Below are positions 6,981-14,235 of a stretch of DNA of 26,791 bases, in pieces (the first letter of the stretch is position 1; each line of letters begins with the position of its first letter). The position numbers were made by a program, and so were the translations under genes. The DNA is taken from contig JAGIAA010000040.1 in the NCBI GenBank assembly GCA_017745115.1, positions 1 through 26,791 of the forward strand, read 5' to 3'. The DNA is from Sphingobium sp. (GTDB taxonomy: Bacteria > Pseudomonadota > Alphaproteobacteria > Sphingomonadales > Sphingomonadaceae). The notes under the pieces were generated by a model. The model was not told the DNA's origin. It did not search any database and saw only the letters and a program-made list of their open reading frames with translations.

Positions 6981-8636
6981 ATGACCAAGCCGCTTCGCAG
7001 TGCCGCCGCAGATTCCCTGCACCGCCGGGCGCATTGGTATCAGCTGGGCCTCACCGAAGAGGACATGGCCAAGCCGAAGATCGCGGTAGTCAATTCGTCG
7101 TCCGAGCTGGCGGTCTGCTTCGCGCATCTCGACGGCGTCGCCAAGGTCGTGAAGGACGCGATCCGGCAGGCGGGCGGCATTCCCTTCGAAGTGCGCACGA
7201 CCGCGCCCTCCGATTTCATAACCGGCGCCGGGAAGAGCGGCAGCTACATTCTCGCCGGCCGCGACCTCGTTACGCATGACATCGAGGTCCAGGTCGAGGC
7301 CGCTATGCTCGACGGCATGGTCTGCCTGACCAGCTGCGACAAGACACCGCCCGGGCACATGATGGCCGCCGGGCGCCTCAACATCCCGACCATCCTCGTC
7401 ATCGGCGGCTACCAGGCCTCGGGCATGATCGACGGCGACCATGTCGACCTGGAGGACCTCTGGTCCGGCGGTGTCGGCACACGCTTCGGCAAGCCCCTGC
7501 CCCACGACAAGGACGAGATGGTCCGCCAGGCCATTCGCGGCCCGGGGGTGTGCGCCGGCATGGCCACCGCCAACACCATGCACTGCGTCGTCGAGGCAAT
7601 CGGCATGTCTCTGCCCGGCTCCGGCCCGGTGCGCGCCAACAGCCGCAAGATGTTCGATGCCGCCCGCGAGTCCGGCCGCCGCATCGTGGAAATGGTGTTG
7701 GAGGACCTGACCCCGCGCCAGATCATGACACCCGGCGCCTTCCGCAACGCCGTCGCGACCGTCCTCGCCGTCTCAGGCTCGATCAACGCGATCAAGCATC
7801 TCCAGGCCATCGCCGTCGAATGCGGTATGGACCTCGACATCTTCAAGTTGTGGGACGAAGTCGGCCGGCAAGTGCCGGTGCTTTCCGCAGTCCGCCCCAA
7901 TGGGGAGGTGCGCATCGAGGAATTCGAGGATGCGGGCGGTGCCCGCGGCATCTTGAAGCAGCTCGAACCTTTGCTCGACCTCGACGCCGTCACCTGTTCG
8001 GGCAAGCGCATGGGCGAAATCCTCGGCGACTACAAGGTACCCGACGCGGAGATCATCCGTCCGCTCGCCGATCCGATCTCGGAAGGTCCGTCGATCGTGA
8101 TCCTCAAGGGATCGCTGGCGCCGGAAAGCGCCGTGGTGAAGCTCGGCATCCGCGACGGATCGCGCCCCGAATTCTTCGAAGGCACGGCGCGCTGCTTCGA
8201 GAACAATGCTTCCTGCCTCGCCGCCATCGAACGGGGGGACGTGAAGTCCGGCGATGTCGTCATCCTGCGCGGCCAGGGCCTCAAGGGCGGTCCCGCCATG
8301 GGCGGCGGCGCGTCGGTCGTGCTGTTCGCGCTCGACGCCGCCGGCATCGCCAAGGAAACCGCCTTCGTCACGGACTGCCAGCTGTCCGGCCTGTGCCTCA
8401 AGGGACTCACAGTGGCTGAGGTCGCGCCGGAATCGGCTGACGGCGGCCCGCTCGGCCTCGTCGAGGACGGCGACCGCATCCGCATCGATGTCGCCAATCG
8501 CGCGCTCGATCTGCTCGTCGATCCAGCGGTGCTGGCGCAGCGCACGCCCAAGGTCGCGAAGAAGGCCGACGGCTATCTCGGCATCTATCAGCGCGACGTC
8601 CAGCCGATGTCGACCGGCGCGGTACTGGTGGACTAA
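6981..8636 (+). CDS. IlvD/Edd family Fe-S dehydratase
   Basis: The 551-residue cytoplasmic enzyme belongs to the family that dehydrates 2,3-dihydroxy acids (IlvD, Edd, sugar-acid dehydratases) using an Fe-S cluster. ATG 6981 follows a GAGAGGAA site. The three expected cluster cysteines are present: Cys46 (SSELAVCFAHLD), Cys119 (LTSCDKTPPGHMMAA) and Cys191 (GPGVCAGMATANTM). The C-terminal swivel domain carries APESADGGPLGLVEDGDRIRID. The catalytic-serine loop is TDCQLSG (Ser469), where the family usually has TDGRFSG. This divergence argues against a biosynthetic IlvD and for a sugar-acid or other specialised substrate. The neighbouring GH3 enzyme makes a pentonate or aldonate dehydratase attractive, but that is inference. 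It appears to be a single-gene transcript bounded by palindromic elements. Confidence 0.88.
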   Translation: MTKPLRSAAADSLHRRAHWYQLGLTEEDMAKPKIAVVNSSSELAVCFAHLDGVAKVVKDAIRQAGGIPFEVRTTAPSDFITGAGKSGSYILAGRDLVTHDIEVQVEAAMLDGMVCLTSCDKTPPGHMMAAGRLNIPTILVIGGYQASGMIDGDHVDLEDLWSGGVGTRFGKPLPHDKDEMVRQAIRGPGVCAGMATANTMHCVVEAIGMSLPGSGPVRANSRKMFDAARESGRRIVEMVLEDLTPRQIMTPGAFRNAVATVLAVSGSINAIKHLQAIAVECGMDLDIFKLWDEVGRQVPVLSAVRPNGEVRIEEFEDAGGARGILKQLEPLLDLDAVTCSGKRMGEILGDYKVPDAEIIRPLADPISEGPSIVILKGSLAPESAVVKLGIRDGSRPEFFEGTARCFENNASCLAAIERGDVKSGDVVILRGQGLKGGPAMGGGASVVLFALDAAGIAKETAFVTDCQLSGLCLKGLTVAEVAPESADGGPLGLVEDGDRIRIDVANRALDLLVDPAVLAQRTPKVAKKADGYLGIYQRDVQPMSTGAVLVD

Positions 8637-8657
8637 CGGCCTTCCTAACCAACATTT

Positions 8658-8746
8658 CCGTTCGGTTCGAGCGAGCCGGAGGCGGCCGTAGGCCAACTCG
8701 AGAACCGCTGCGCCCGGCGTGTCTCGACTTCGCTCGACACGAACGG
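8658..8746. repeat. REP-like imperfect palindrome after the dehydratase gene
   Basis: The outer arms CCGTTCG (8658-8664) and CGAACGG (8740-8746) enclose a GC-rich core with the inner hairpin GTGTC...GACAC around TCGACTTCGCTCGA. Sequences of this shape are scattered through sphingomonad genomes between genes. It occupies most of the 181-bp gap and may also stabilise or terminate the upstream transcript. Confidence 0.5.
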
Positions 8747-8817
8747 CTTGGGAGATGACTTGGCCTGAGCACCCCCTACACTCCGCCCAAAGACTCGAGT
8801 CGTAGGGGGAGAGGACG

Positions 8818-9888
8818 ATGCGGGGTTTGGGGCAGGGTTTGGCATTATTGCCGCTGATGTTGCTGGCCGTGCCGGGCGCGGCGAGTGCGGCACCGAAGAA
8901 ACCGACGCTCGAGCAGCGCGTGCAGCGCATGGAGGATGAGTCCGCGATCCGCCGCATCCTCACCGAATATGGCGCATTTCTCGATAGCCGCAATTTCGCC
9001 GCTTATGCGGGCCTGTTCGCCAAGGACGGCGAGTGGGTCGGCGGTTTCGGCCGCTTCAGGGGACCGCCTGCGATCCAGAAGATGCTGGCCGACAATATCG
9101 GCGCGCCGGAGCCGGGCTGGATCAACAAATCGAGCTTCCACCTGCTGTCCAACGCGATCATCGAGATCGACGGCGACACGGCGCATGTCACCTCCAAATA
9201 TCTGTTCGTGACGAAGAGCGACGACAATCGCCCCGCGCCGCTGCTGGCCGGGCGCTATGTCGACGAGTTCGTGCGCGAGGGCGGCCAGTGGAAGATCGCG
9301 AAGCGCACCACCTACGGCGCCATCCCCTATCGCGACCCGGACGAGCCCGCGGCGACCAATGCCGCGCCGCCCGCCGCCGGCCCCTCGGATCACGCACGGC
9401 TCCAGAAGGTGGAGGATGAACTCGCGATTCGCCGCATCATCACAGACTATGCCGCCCATCTCGATGCACAGAATTTTGCCGCCTATGCCGGCCTCTTCGC
9501 GAAGGACGGCACCTGGGCGACCGGCACGAGCGTGCGCAAGGGGCCGGCGGAAATCCAGCAGATGCTGGTCGGTCTCTACGGCACGCCGCCCGCCGGCTTA
9601 GTCAATGCGGAGAGCTATCATCTGGTGTCGAACATGGCCGTCAATGTCGACGGCGATCATGCAACGGCCCGCTCACGGCATCTCCTGATCCTGCGCGGGC
9701 CGGACGGCCATCCGACCCCAACACTCGCGGGCTATTATGACGACGAATATGTCCGTGAGGACGACAAGTGGAAGATCCTCCACCGCGTCGACCATCCCGT
9801 CATGCCCACCGCCGACGAGTGGCGCAAAGAAATGGCCGCCAGAAATGCGGCGGCGGCAAAGGCCAAGGAAACGGCGGCAAAGAAATGA
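8818..9888 (+). CDS. Exported protein with two tandem NTF2/SnoaL-like domains
   Basis: The protein has 356 residues and starts at ATG 8818 after a strong GGGGGAGAGGA site. Residues 1-24 are a signal peptide (cut after ASA). Two alpha+beta cone domains of the SnoaL-like (NTF2 superfamily) type follow, at about 30-172 and 190-332. They repeat with an exact 160-residue period: the run NFAAYAGLFAKDG is identical at 59-71 and 219-231. Each copy keeps a Tyr (51/211), Asp (56/216) and His (108/268) at positions resembling the polar pocket of scytalone dehydratase-like enzymes. A Pro/Ala linker (174-190) joins them, and the tail is Ala/Lys-rich. The substrate is unknown; enzyme or ligand binder are both possible. 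The stop overlaps the next gene, which encodes a third copy. Confidence 0.88.
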   Translation: MRGLGQGLALLPLMLLAVPGAASAAPKKPTLEQRVQRMEDESAIRRILTEYGAFLDSRNFAAYAGLFAKDGEWVGGFGRFRGPPAIQKMLADNIGAPEPGWINKSSFHLLSNAIIEIDGDTAHVTSKYLFVTKSDDNRPAPLLAGRYVDEFVREGGQWKIAKRTTYGAIPYRDPDEPAATNAAPPAAGPSDHARLQKVEDELAIRRIITDYAAHLDAQNFAAYAGLFAKDGTWATGTSVRKGPAEIQQMLVGLYGTPPAGLVNAESYHLVSNMAVNVDGDHATARSRHLLILRGPDGHPTPTLAGYYDDEYVREDDKWKILHRVDHPVMPTADEWRKEMAARNAAAAKAKETAAKK

Positions 9889-10397
9889 GACAGGATGTTT
9901 TCGCAGGGGCGGCGTTTCTCGCCACCCTCCTCGCCTTCGCCGCACCTGTCGCCGCCCAGCGCAACGAAGCGTCGGACCGTGCCGCGATCCACAAGCTGCT
10001 CGTCGACTATGGCGCGACGCTCGATGCGCGCGATTTCGAGGGCTTTGGACGGCTGTTCGCCAGGGACGGTGTGTATGCGGGTGGTGGACCCGGCGGCGAG
10101 GCGAAGGGCGGCCCGGCCGCTGCGGACATGATGCGCAAGATCTTCAGCGCGAACACGCTGGGCTTCCGCGAGCCCAACTTCCACATCTTCTTCAACGAGG
10201 TCGTGATCTTCGACGGGCCCGACAAGGCGCATAGCACGTCCATGTCGCTCTACATGGTGCCCGACGAGAAGAACGCGCCTTCGCCTGCCCTGATGGCCCG
10301 CTACCATGACGAGTTGGTGCGCGAGGGCGGCGCATGGAAATTCGTGCGCCGTAGCGTCGAGAGCCTGATTCCGGCGCCGAAAAAGCCAAGCAATTGA
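9885..10397 (+). CDS. Exported single-domain NTF2/SnoaL-like protein
   Basis: ATG 9885 overlaps the preceding stop as ATGA, indicating translational coupling. The frame is open upstream to 9768, but only the 9885 start gives a signal peptide (residues 1-24, cut after VAA). The 170-residue product is one SnoaL-like domain homologous to the two in the upstream gene: AIHKLLVDYGATLDARDFEGFGRLFARDG aligns with both, and Tyr42, Asp47 and His100 match their Tyr/Asp/His set. The loop after the first strand pair is Gly-rich (GGGPGGEAKGG), unlike the other copies. Coupled expression and shared fold suggest the two proteins work together, perhaps as a heteromer, since NTF2-like domains usually dimerise or trimerise. 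Function unknown. Confidence 0.87.
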   Translation: MRQDVFAGAAFLATLLAFAAPVAAQRNEASDRAAIHKLLVDYGATLDARDFEGFGRLFARDGVYAGGGPGGEAKGGPAAADMMRKIFSANTLGFREPNFHIFFNEVVIFDGPDKAHSTSMSLYMVPDEKNAPSPALMARYHDELVREGGAWKFVRRSVESLIPAPKKPSN

Positions 10398-10449
10398 GTC
10401 CATTGGGCTCTTTGCTCAACCCCTCGTAAACCAACAAACGGTTCCCCGT

Positions 10450-10463
10450 AGAAAAGCTTTTCT
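10450..10463. promoter_or_regulatory. Perfect AT-rich palindrome upstream of the DUF2292 gene
   Basis: AGAAAAGCTTTTCT is a perfect 14-bp dyad with no spacer, 89 bp before the DUF2292 start, in a locally AT-rich stretch (10430-10505) that probably holds the promoter. A zero-spacer dyad suits a protein-binding site better than a terminator hairpin. The binding protein is unknown. Confidence 0.4.
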
Positions 10464-10551
10464 TCGTCGCAAGCATATTGTCTATCTATTCGATTGATTT
10501 TATGTGAGCGACCAGCGGGGCGTGCTCGGAGCCCCGGGAAGAGGAGCTCAT

Positions 10552-10728
10552 ATGCCCATTGCCGAAACGAACAGGCCGCCCGTTGGCCGTTCGGAGATCG
10601 ACCCCGCGAAGTGGAACCTGATCCACGACGCACTGTCGCGCCTGCGCTTCGGTTCGATCCAGCTGACCATCCATGAGGGGAAGCTGGTCCAGATCGACGT
10701 CACCGAGCGGACACGCCTGCCTGCCTGA
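10552..10728 (+). CDS. Small DUF2292 (YezD/OscA-like) protein
   Basis: This 58-residue ORF starts at ATG 10552 after a GAAGAGGAG site; a GTG at 10504 in the same frame lacks support. The second half (IHDALSRLRFGSIQLTIHEGKLVQIDVTERTRLP) matches the DUF2292 pattern: a helix, RFGS, a strand, the hEGKlVQI turn, then a Glu/Arg-rich end. Members of this family include Pseudomonas OscA, linked to use of organosulfur compounds and located beside a sulfate-binding-protein gene. Here it lies 110 bp ahead of a TonB-dependent receptor with no terminator between them, so the two probably form one transcript. The molecular function of the family is not established. Confidence 0.8.
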   Translation: MPIAETNRPPVGRSEIDPAKWNLIHDALSRLRFGSIQLTIHEGKLVQIDVTERTRLPA

Positions 10729-10838
10729 CCCGCTGCCGTTCCGGCGCGCGGAGTCACACACATTTTCAACATCCCGTAGCTGATGCCCACCGGACCACCG
10801 GAGGCGTCCCTTCTGCGTTTTAAAAATAGGGGAACCCA

Positions 10839-13352
10839 ATGGTCCGCAAACTCTTTCTCGCCGGCACTGCGCTGGCGCTCGCCCTCCCGGCCTTCGCGCC
10901 TGCTTATGCCGCGGATGAGGCGGCCGCAGCCGAAGACCAGGCCGTCAACGCTGGAGAAGCGACGGCTGCCGACGCGCCCAAGAGCGACGGCGACATTGTC
11001 GTGACCGCCCGCCGCCGCTCTGAATCGGCGCAGAAGGTGCCGATCGCGCTGACCGTGGTGTCTGGGATCCAGCTGTCGAACAGCGGCTCATTCAACCTCA
11101 ATCGCCTGCAGACCTCGCAGCCGACCCTGCAATTCTACTCGTCCAACCCGCGCAACAGCGCGATCAACATTCGCGGCCTCGGCGCCCCGTTCGGCCTGAC
11201 CAATGACGGCATCGAGCAGGGCGTCGGCTTCTATCTCGACGGCGTCTACATCGGCCGCGTCGGCGCCTCGACCTTCGACTTCGTGGACATCGACCGCGTC
11301 GAAGTGCTGCGCGGACCCCAGGGCACGCTCTACGGCAAGAACACGACCGCCGGCGCCGTCAACGTCACCTCCACCAAGCCCAGCTTCGAGCCCGAAGGGA
11401 AGGTGGAAGTCAGCGCAGGCCGCTACACATTCCTGCAGTTCAAGGGATCGGTTTCCGGCCCGCTCAGCGATACCGTTGCCGCGCGCATCTCGACCTCGCT
11501 GACCAAGCGCGACGGCACCATCTACGATGTCACGTCGAAGACCGACCTGCATCGCCTCTCCAACGCGACGGTGCGCGGCCAGCTGCTCTGGAAGGCGACG
11601 CCGGACCTCGAGTTCGTGCTGGCCGGCGACTTCAACCGCCAGAACCCGCTATGCTGCTCGCAATTCCTCGCCCGCACCGCGCCGACCCAGCGTCCGCTGA
11701 CGCGCCAATATGCGGCGCTGGCCGCGGCCCTCAATTACGCGCCCCCGAGCTTCAACACGTTCGACCGCGTGACCGACCTCGATGCCGGCATCAACAGCCG
11801 CCAGGAAATGGGCGGCGTCTCGCTCGTCGGCAACCTTGATCTCGGCTTCGCGACACTCACGTCCGTCTCGGCATGGCGTTACTGGGACTGGCAGCCGCAG
11901 AACGATCGCGACTTCGTCGGCCTGCCGATCACGACGGTCTCGCAGAACCCGTCGCAGCAGAAGCAATGGAGCCAGGAGTTCCGCCTCGCGTCGAACGGCA
12001 ATGACGCACTCCAATACACGGTCGGCACTTTCTTCTTCCACCAGACGATCAACACGCAGGGGTCGCAGGTGCAGGGATCGGCCGCGAGCCGCTGGCTGCT
12101 CTCGGGCGCCGACGCCTCGAACCCGAACGTGCTGAACGGCCTGACCTCGACCAACACGATCAATTTCAAGAACGACAGCTTCGCGGTGTTCGGCAAGCTC
12201 AACTGGGAGCCGGTCAACGGCCTGCATCTCCAGCCGGGCCTTCGCCTGAATTACGACAAGAAATCGGGCTACTACAATTCGGCCGTCAGCATTCACAACA
12301 GCCAGTATAATTTCGACGCGACGGCCGACAATGTCGCAGCGCTGCTGGCAGCCTTCCCCAATCCGAGCGCTGGCCGCACGACGTTCCTGAACCAGAGCAA
12401 CACGCTCGCGCCGCAGCGCTACAGCCCCGAGTTCAGCGCCTGGAACGTCTCGGGCGACTTCACCGTGTCCTACGACTTCTCGTCCGACATCCACGGCTAT
12501 GCGACCTACGCCCGCAGCTTCAAGTCGGGCGGCATCAACCTCTCCGGCCTGCCGCTCAACTCGACGAACACGGCGGTCGACCTGACCACTCAGACCGTGA
12601 AGCCCGAAAAGGAAAATCACTTCGAGGTCGGCCTCAAGACGCAGTGGCTCGATCGCAAGGTGACGATCAACGTCGCGGCCTTCCTGACCGAGATCAGGGA
12701 TTACCAGGCGACGGTGAACAACAATGCCGTCAACGTGATCCGCGGCTATCTCGCCAATGCCGACAAGGTGCGCGTGAAGGGCGTGGAGTGGGATACCTCG
12801 ATCCGTCCGTTCGACGGCCTCAGCACCTATTTCAACGGCGCCTACACCGATGCCAAATATGTGAAGTTCACCAATGCGCCCTGCCCGCCCGAACTGGCTG
12901 GCGGCACGGCGCAGACCCTGGATGCGAACGGCAACCCGACCGGCCCGACCTCGCCCGCGGGCACGGCCGGCGGCATCAGCCCGGCGCGCTGCGACATTTC
13001 CGGCCAGGTCCTGCCGGGCATCTCGAAATGGGCGCTGTCTTGGGGTGGCGAATATGCCGTACCCGTCGGCTCCGAAGGTCAGGTCTATGCCGGCTATGAC
13101 GGTAGCTGGCGGTCGAAATTCTCGTCCAACCCCAGCCCCTCGGCCTATATGTGGATCGGCGGCTATTCGCTGCACAACTTCCGCATCGGCTATCGCCAAG
13201 GCAAGGATCTCAACATCTTCGCCTGGGTCCGCAATGCCTTCGACCGGCATTATTTCGAGCTGCTCTCGACCCAGTCCGGCTCGACCGGCCTGATTGTCGG
13301 CCAGCCGGGCGATCCGCGCACATGGGGTTTCACGATCAGCAAATCCTTCTGA
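10839..13352 (+). CDS. TonB-dependent outer-membrane receptor, complete
   Basis: This 837-residue importer starts at ATG 10839, after an AGGGGAA site. The signal peptide ends at about residue 24 (AYA), then an Ala/Asp/Glu-rich linker leads to the TonB box DIVVTA (52-57). The plug contains NIRGLG, YLDGVYIGR, VEVLRGPQGTLYGKNTTAGAVNVTS, followed by the barrel. The last strand reads GFTISKSF, with the terminal Phe required for BAM insertion. Predicted extracellular loops contain a CC pair (QNPLCCSQF) and a CPPELAGG...ARCDISG loop, either of which could be disulfide-bonded. The ligand is unknown. The linked DUF2292 gene hints at a sulfur-containing compound, which is inference. It is closed by an intrinsic terminator. 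Confidence 0.96.
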   Translation: MVRKLFLAGTALALALPAFAPAYAADEAAAAEDQAVNAGEATAADAPKSDGDIVVTARRRSESAQKVPIALTVVSGIQLSNSGSFNLNRLQTSQPTLQFYSSNPRNSAINIRGLGAPFGLTNDGIEQGVGFYLDGVYIGRVGASTFDFVDIDRVEVLRGPQGTLYGKNTTAGAVNVTSTKPSFEPEGKVEVSAGRYTFLQFKGSVSGPLSDTVAARISTSLTKRDGTIYDVTSKTDLHRLSNATVRGQLLWKATPDLEFVLAGDFNRQNPLCCSQFLARTAPTQRPLTRQYAALAAALNYAPPSFNTFDRVTDLDAGINSRQEMGGVSLVGNLDLGFATLTSVSAWRYWDWQPQNDRDFVGLPITTVSQNPSQQKQWSQEFRLASNGNDALQYTVGTFFFHQTINTQGSQVQGSAASRWLLSGADASNPNVLNGLTSTNTINFKNDSFAVFGKLNWEPVNGLHLQPGLRLNYDKKSGYYNSAVSIHNSQYNFDATADNVAALLAAFPNPSAGRTTFLNQSNTLAPQRYSPEFSAWNVSGDFTVSYDFSSDIHGYATYARSFKSGGINLSGLPLNSTNTAVDLTTQTVKPEKENHFEVGLKTQWLDRKVTINVAAFLTEIRDYQATVNNNAVNVIRGYLANADKVRVKGVEWDTSIRPFDGLSTYFNGAYTDAKYVKFTNAPCPPELAGGTAQTLDANGNPTGPTSPAGTAGGISPARCDISGQVLPGISKWALSWGGEYAVPVGSEGQVYAGYDGSWRSKFSSNPSPSAYMWIGGYSLHNFRIGYRQGKDLNIFAWVRNAFDRHYFELLSTQSGSTGLIVGQPGDPRTWGFTISKSF

Positions 13353-13373
13353 TCCTCCCCCGAGGCACTTGAC

Positions 13374-13407
13374 GGGCCGTCGCGAAAGCGGCGGCCCTTC
13401 TTCTTTT
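13374..13407 (+). terminator. Intrinsic terminator of the TonB receptor transcript
   Basis: GGGCCGTCGC (13374-13383) pairs with GCGGCGGCCC (13388-13397) through ten pairs, one of them G-U, around a GAAA tetraloop. A pyrimidine/T-rich run TTCTTCTTTT follows. It starts 21 bases after the stop codon. Confidence 0.88.
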
Positions 13408-13476
13408 GGGCGGGCCGAATTCATCTTTGGCAAATCTTTCTAAGGCAGCTTCCACTCGGGGACGTGGAGACGAGCT

Positions 13477-13719
13477 TTGCAGATTCGCCGGATTCTCAAG
13501 CCTTGCGCCGCCTGTGGCGAAACGATGATCTTTGGCGACTTCGCCCCGGCCGGCGACGTGCTCAAGCTCAATGAAGGCTGGAGCCGGGTGCGCTGCCCCT
13601 CATGCCGCGAGCTCGGCCCCGTCCGTGCCAGCTTTCGCGAAACTTGCGAGAGCTGGAATGCCCTCGCCTCGCCCGATCGGAAATCCGCGCCCGGCCCCCT
13701 GCCCGACCTCGCAGCCTGA
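13477..13719 (+). CDS. Small zinc-ribbon protein resembling Lar restriction-alleviation family
   Basis: The predicted 80-residue protein starts at TTG 13477, placed six bases after GGAGA (13466-13470). The first ATG in frame (13525) would delete one Cys pair, so TTG is preferred. Two pairs of cysteines (KPCAACGE at about 9-13 and VRCPSCRE at about 39-44) form a likely zinc ribbon, followed by GPVRASFRETCESWNAL. The PC-x-x-CG ... C-x-x-C ... SWN layout matches the pattern of Lar-like proteins (PF14354), which in Rac prophage modulate type I restriction. Many chromosomal relatives exist with no proven role. It stands alone between a terminator and a non-coding stretch. Confidence 0.65.
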   Translation: MQIRRILKPCAACGETMIFGDFAPAGDVLKLNEGWSRVRCPSCRELGPVRASFRETCESWNALASPDRKSAPGPLPDLAA

Positions 13720-13726
13720 CCCTCGT

Positions 13727-13754
13727 GCCAGCGTTGTCCGGCCAGCGTTGTCCG
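13727..13754. repeat. Perfect 14-bp tandem duplication
   Basis: GCCAGCGTTGTCCG occurs twice head to tail (13727-13740, 13741-13754), starting eight bases after the zinc-ribbon stop. It is probably a slippage product, or a paired binding site. Confidence 0.8.
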
Positions 13755-14235
13755 GAAGGTGGGCCGCGCCGAGTGGGAGACGACGCGGCCCGGTGCGACC
13801 CGTCAGGGCTGATTCTTTCGCTCAGACACGACGGAAACTGAAAAGAGAGACGCGGGGGAACCCGCTTCGGCGAATGCTACATTGGGTGTGACCGCAATGC
13901 GGTCCGCGACATCGCGATGGCTGACGAGACTGGATTCGAGAGAGCGATTCGGCCGGGAACCGCCTCGCGAGCCCCGCTCCGGGACTGCGGCGCTCACCGC
14001 CCAGCCAGCAGGATTCGCCGCGCAGGCGAACCGCATCGTCAAGAGTAACCGCTCCCCCAAGCCGATTCCCCACCGCGAAAGACGGCTCCCGCAAGCCGTT
14101 TCCAATGCGGCTGTTTGTCGGAAACCGGTTCCCGCAAAGCAAGCGAGGAAGGGCTTATTGCTTTCATAGGCTGAAGCTTATAACCCATGGTTCCCGGGGC
14201 ACATGTGTAAGCATGTGGGGTGGGGACAATCGAAC
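13755..14235. other. Non-coding stretch between the zinc-ribbon and LysR genes
   Basis: No convincing gene is present in about 480 bp; the longest plus-strand ORF (13882-14169) is Arg/Pro/Ala-rich, has no ribosome site and matches no family I know. Short imperfect repeats are present at 14051-14103. The last 80 bp before the LysR start are AT-richer and contain TTAT.GCTT (from about 14155) facing AAGC.TATA (to about 14181), a possible LysR-type interrupted dyad. Confidence 0.5.
14051..14103. repeat. Two imperfect 19-bp direct repeats, 34-bp period
   Basis: The unit GCTCCCSCAAGCCGWTTCC occurs at 14051-14069 and 14085-14103 with 17 of 19 identical bases. A weaker, shortened third copy (GTTCCCGCAAAGC) lies at about 14128-14140. 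Origin unknown. Confidence 0.55.

Noticed and set aside
9768..9884. Upstream extension of the single-domain NTF2-like gene
   Set aside because: It overlaps the previous gene by 120 bases and would bury the signal peptide; the ATGA start at 9885 is better.
11649..13433. 594-residue minus-strand ORF opposite the second TonB receptor
   Set aside because: Shadow frame; it also reads through the receptor terminator, and its composition is Arg/Val/Gly-rich without motifs.
13882..14169. 95-residue plus-strand ORF before the LysR gene
   Set aside because: No ribosome site, Arg/Pro-rich composition, and it spans the direct repeats.
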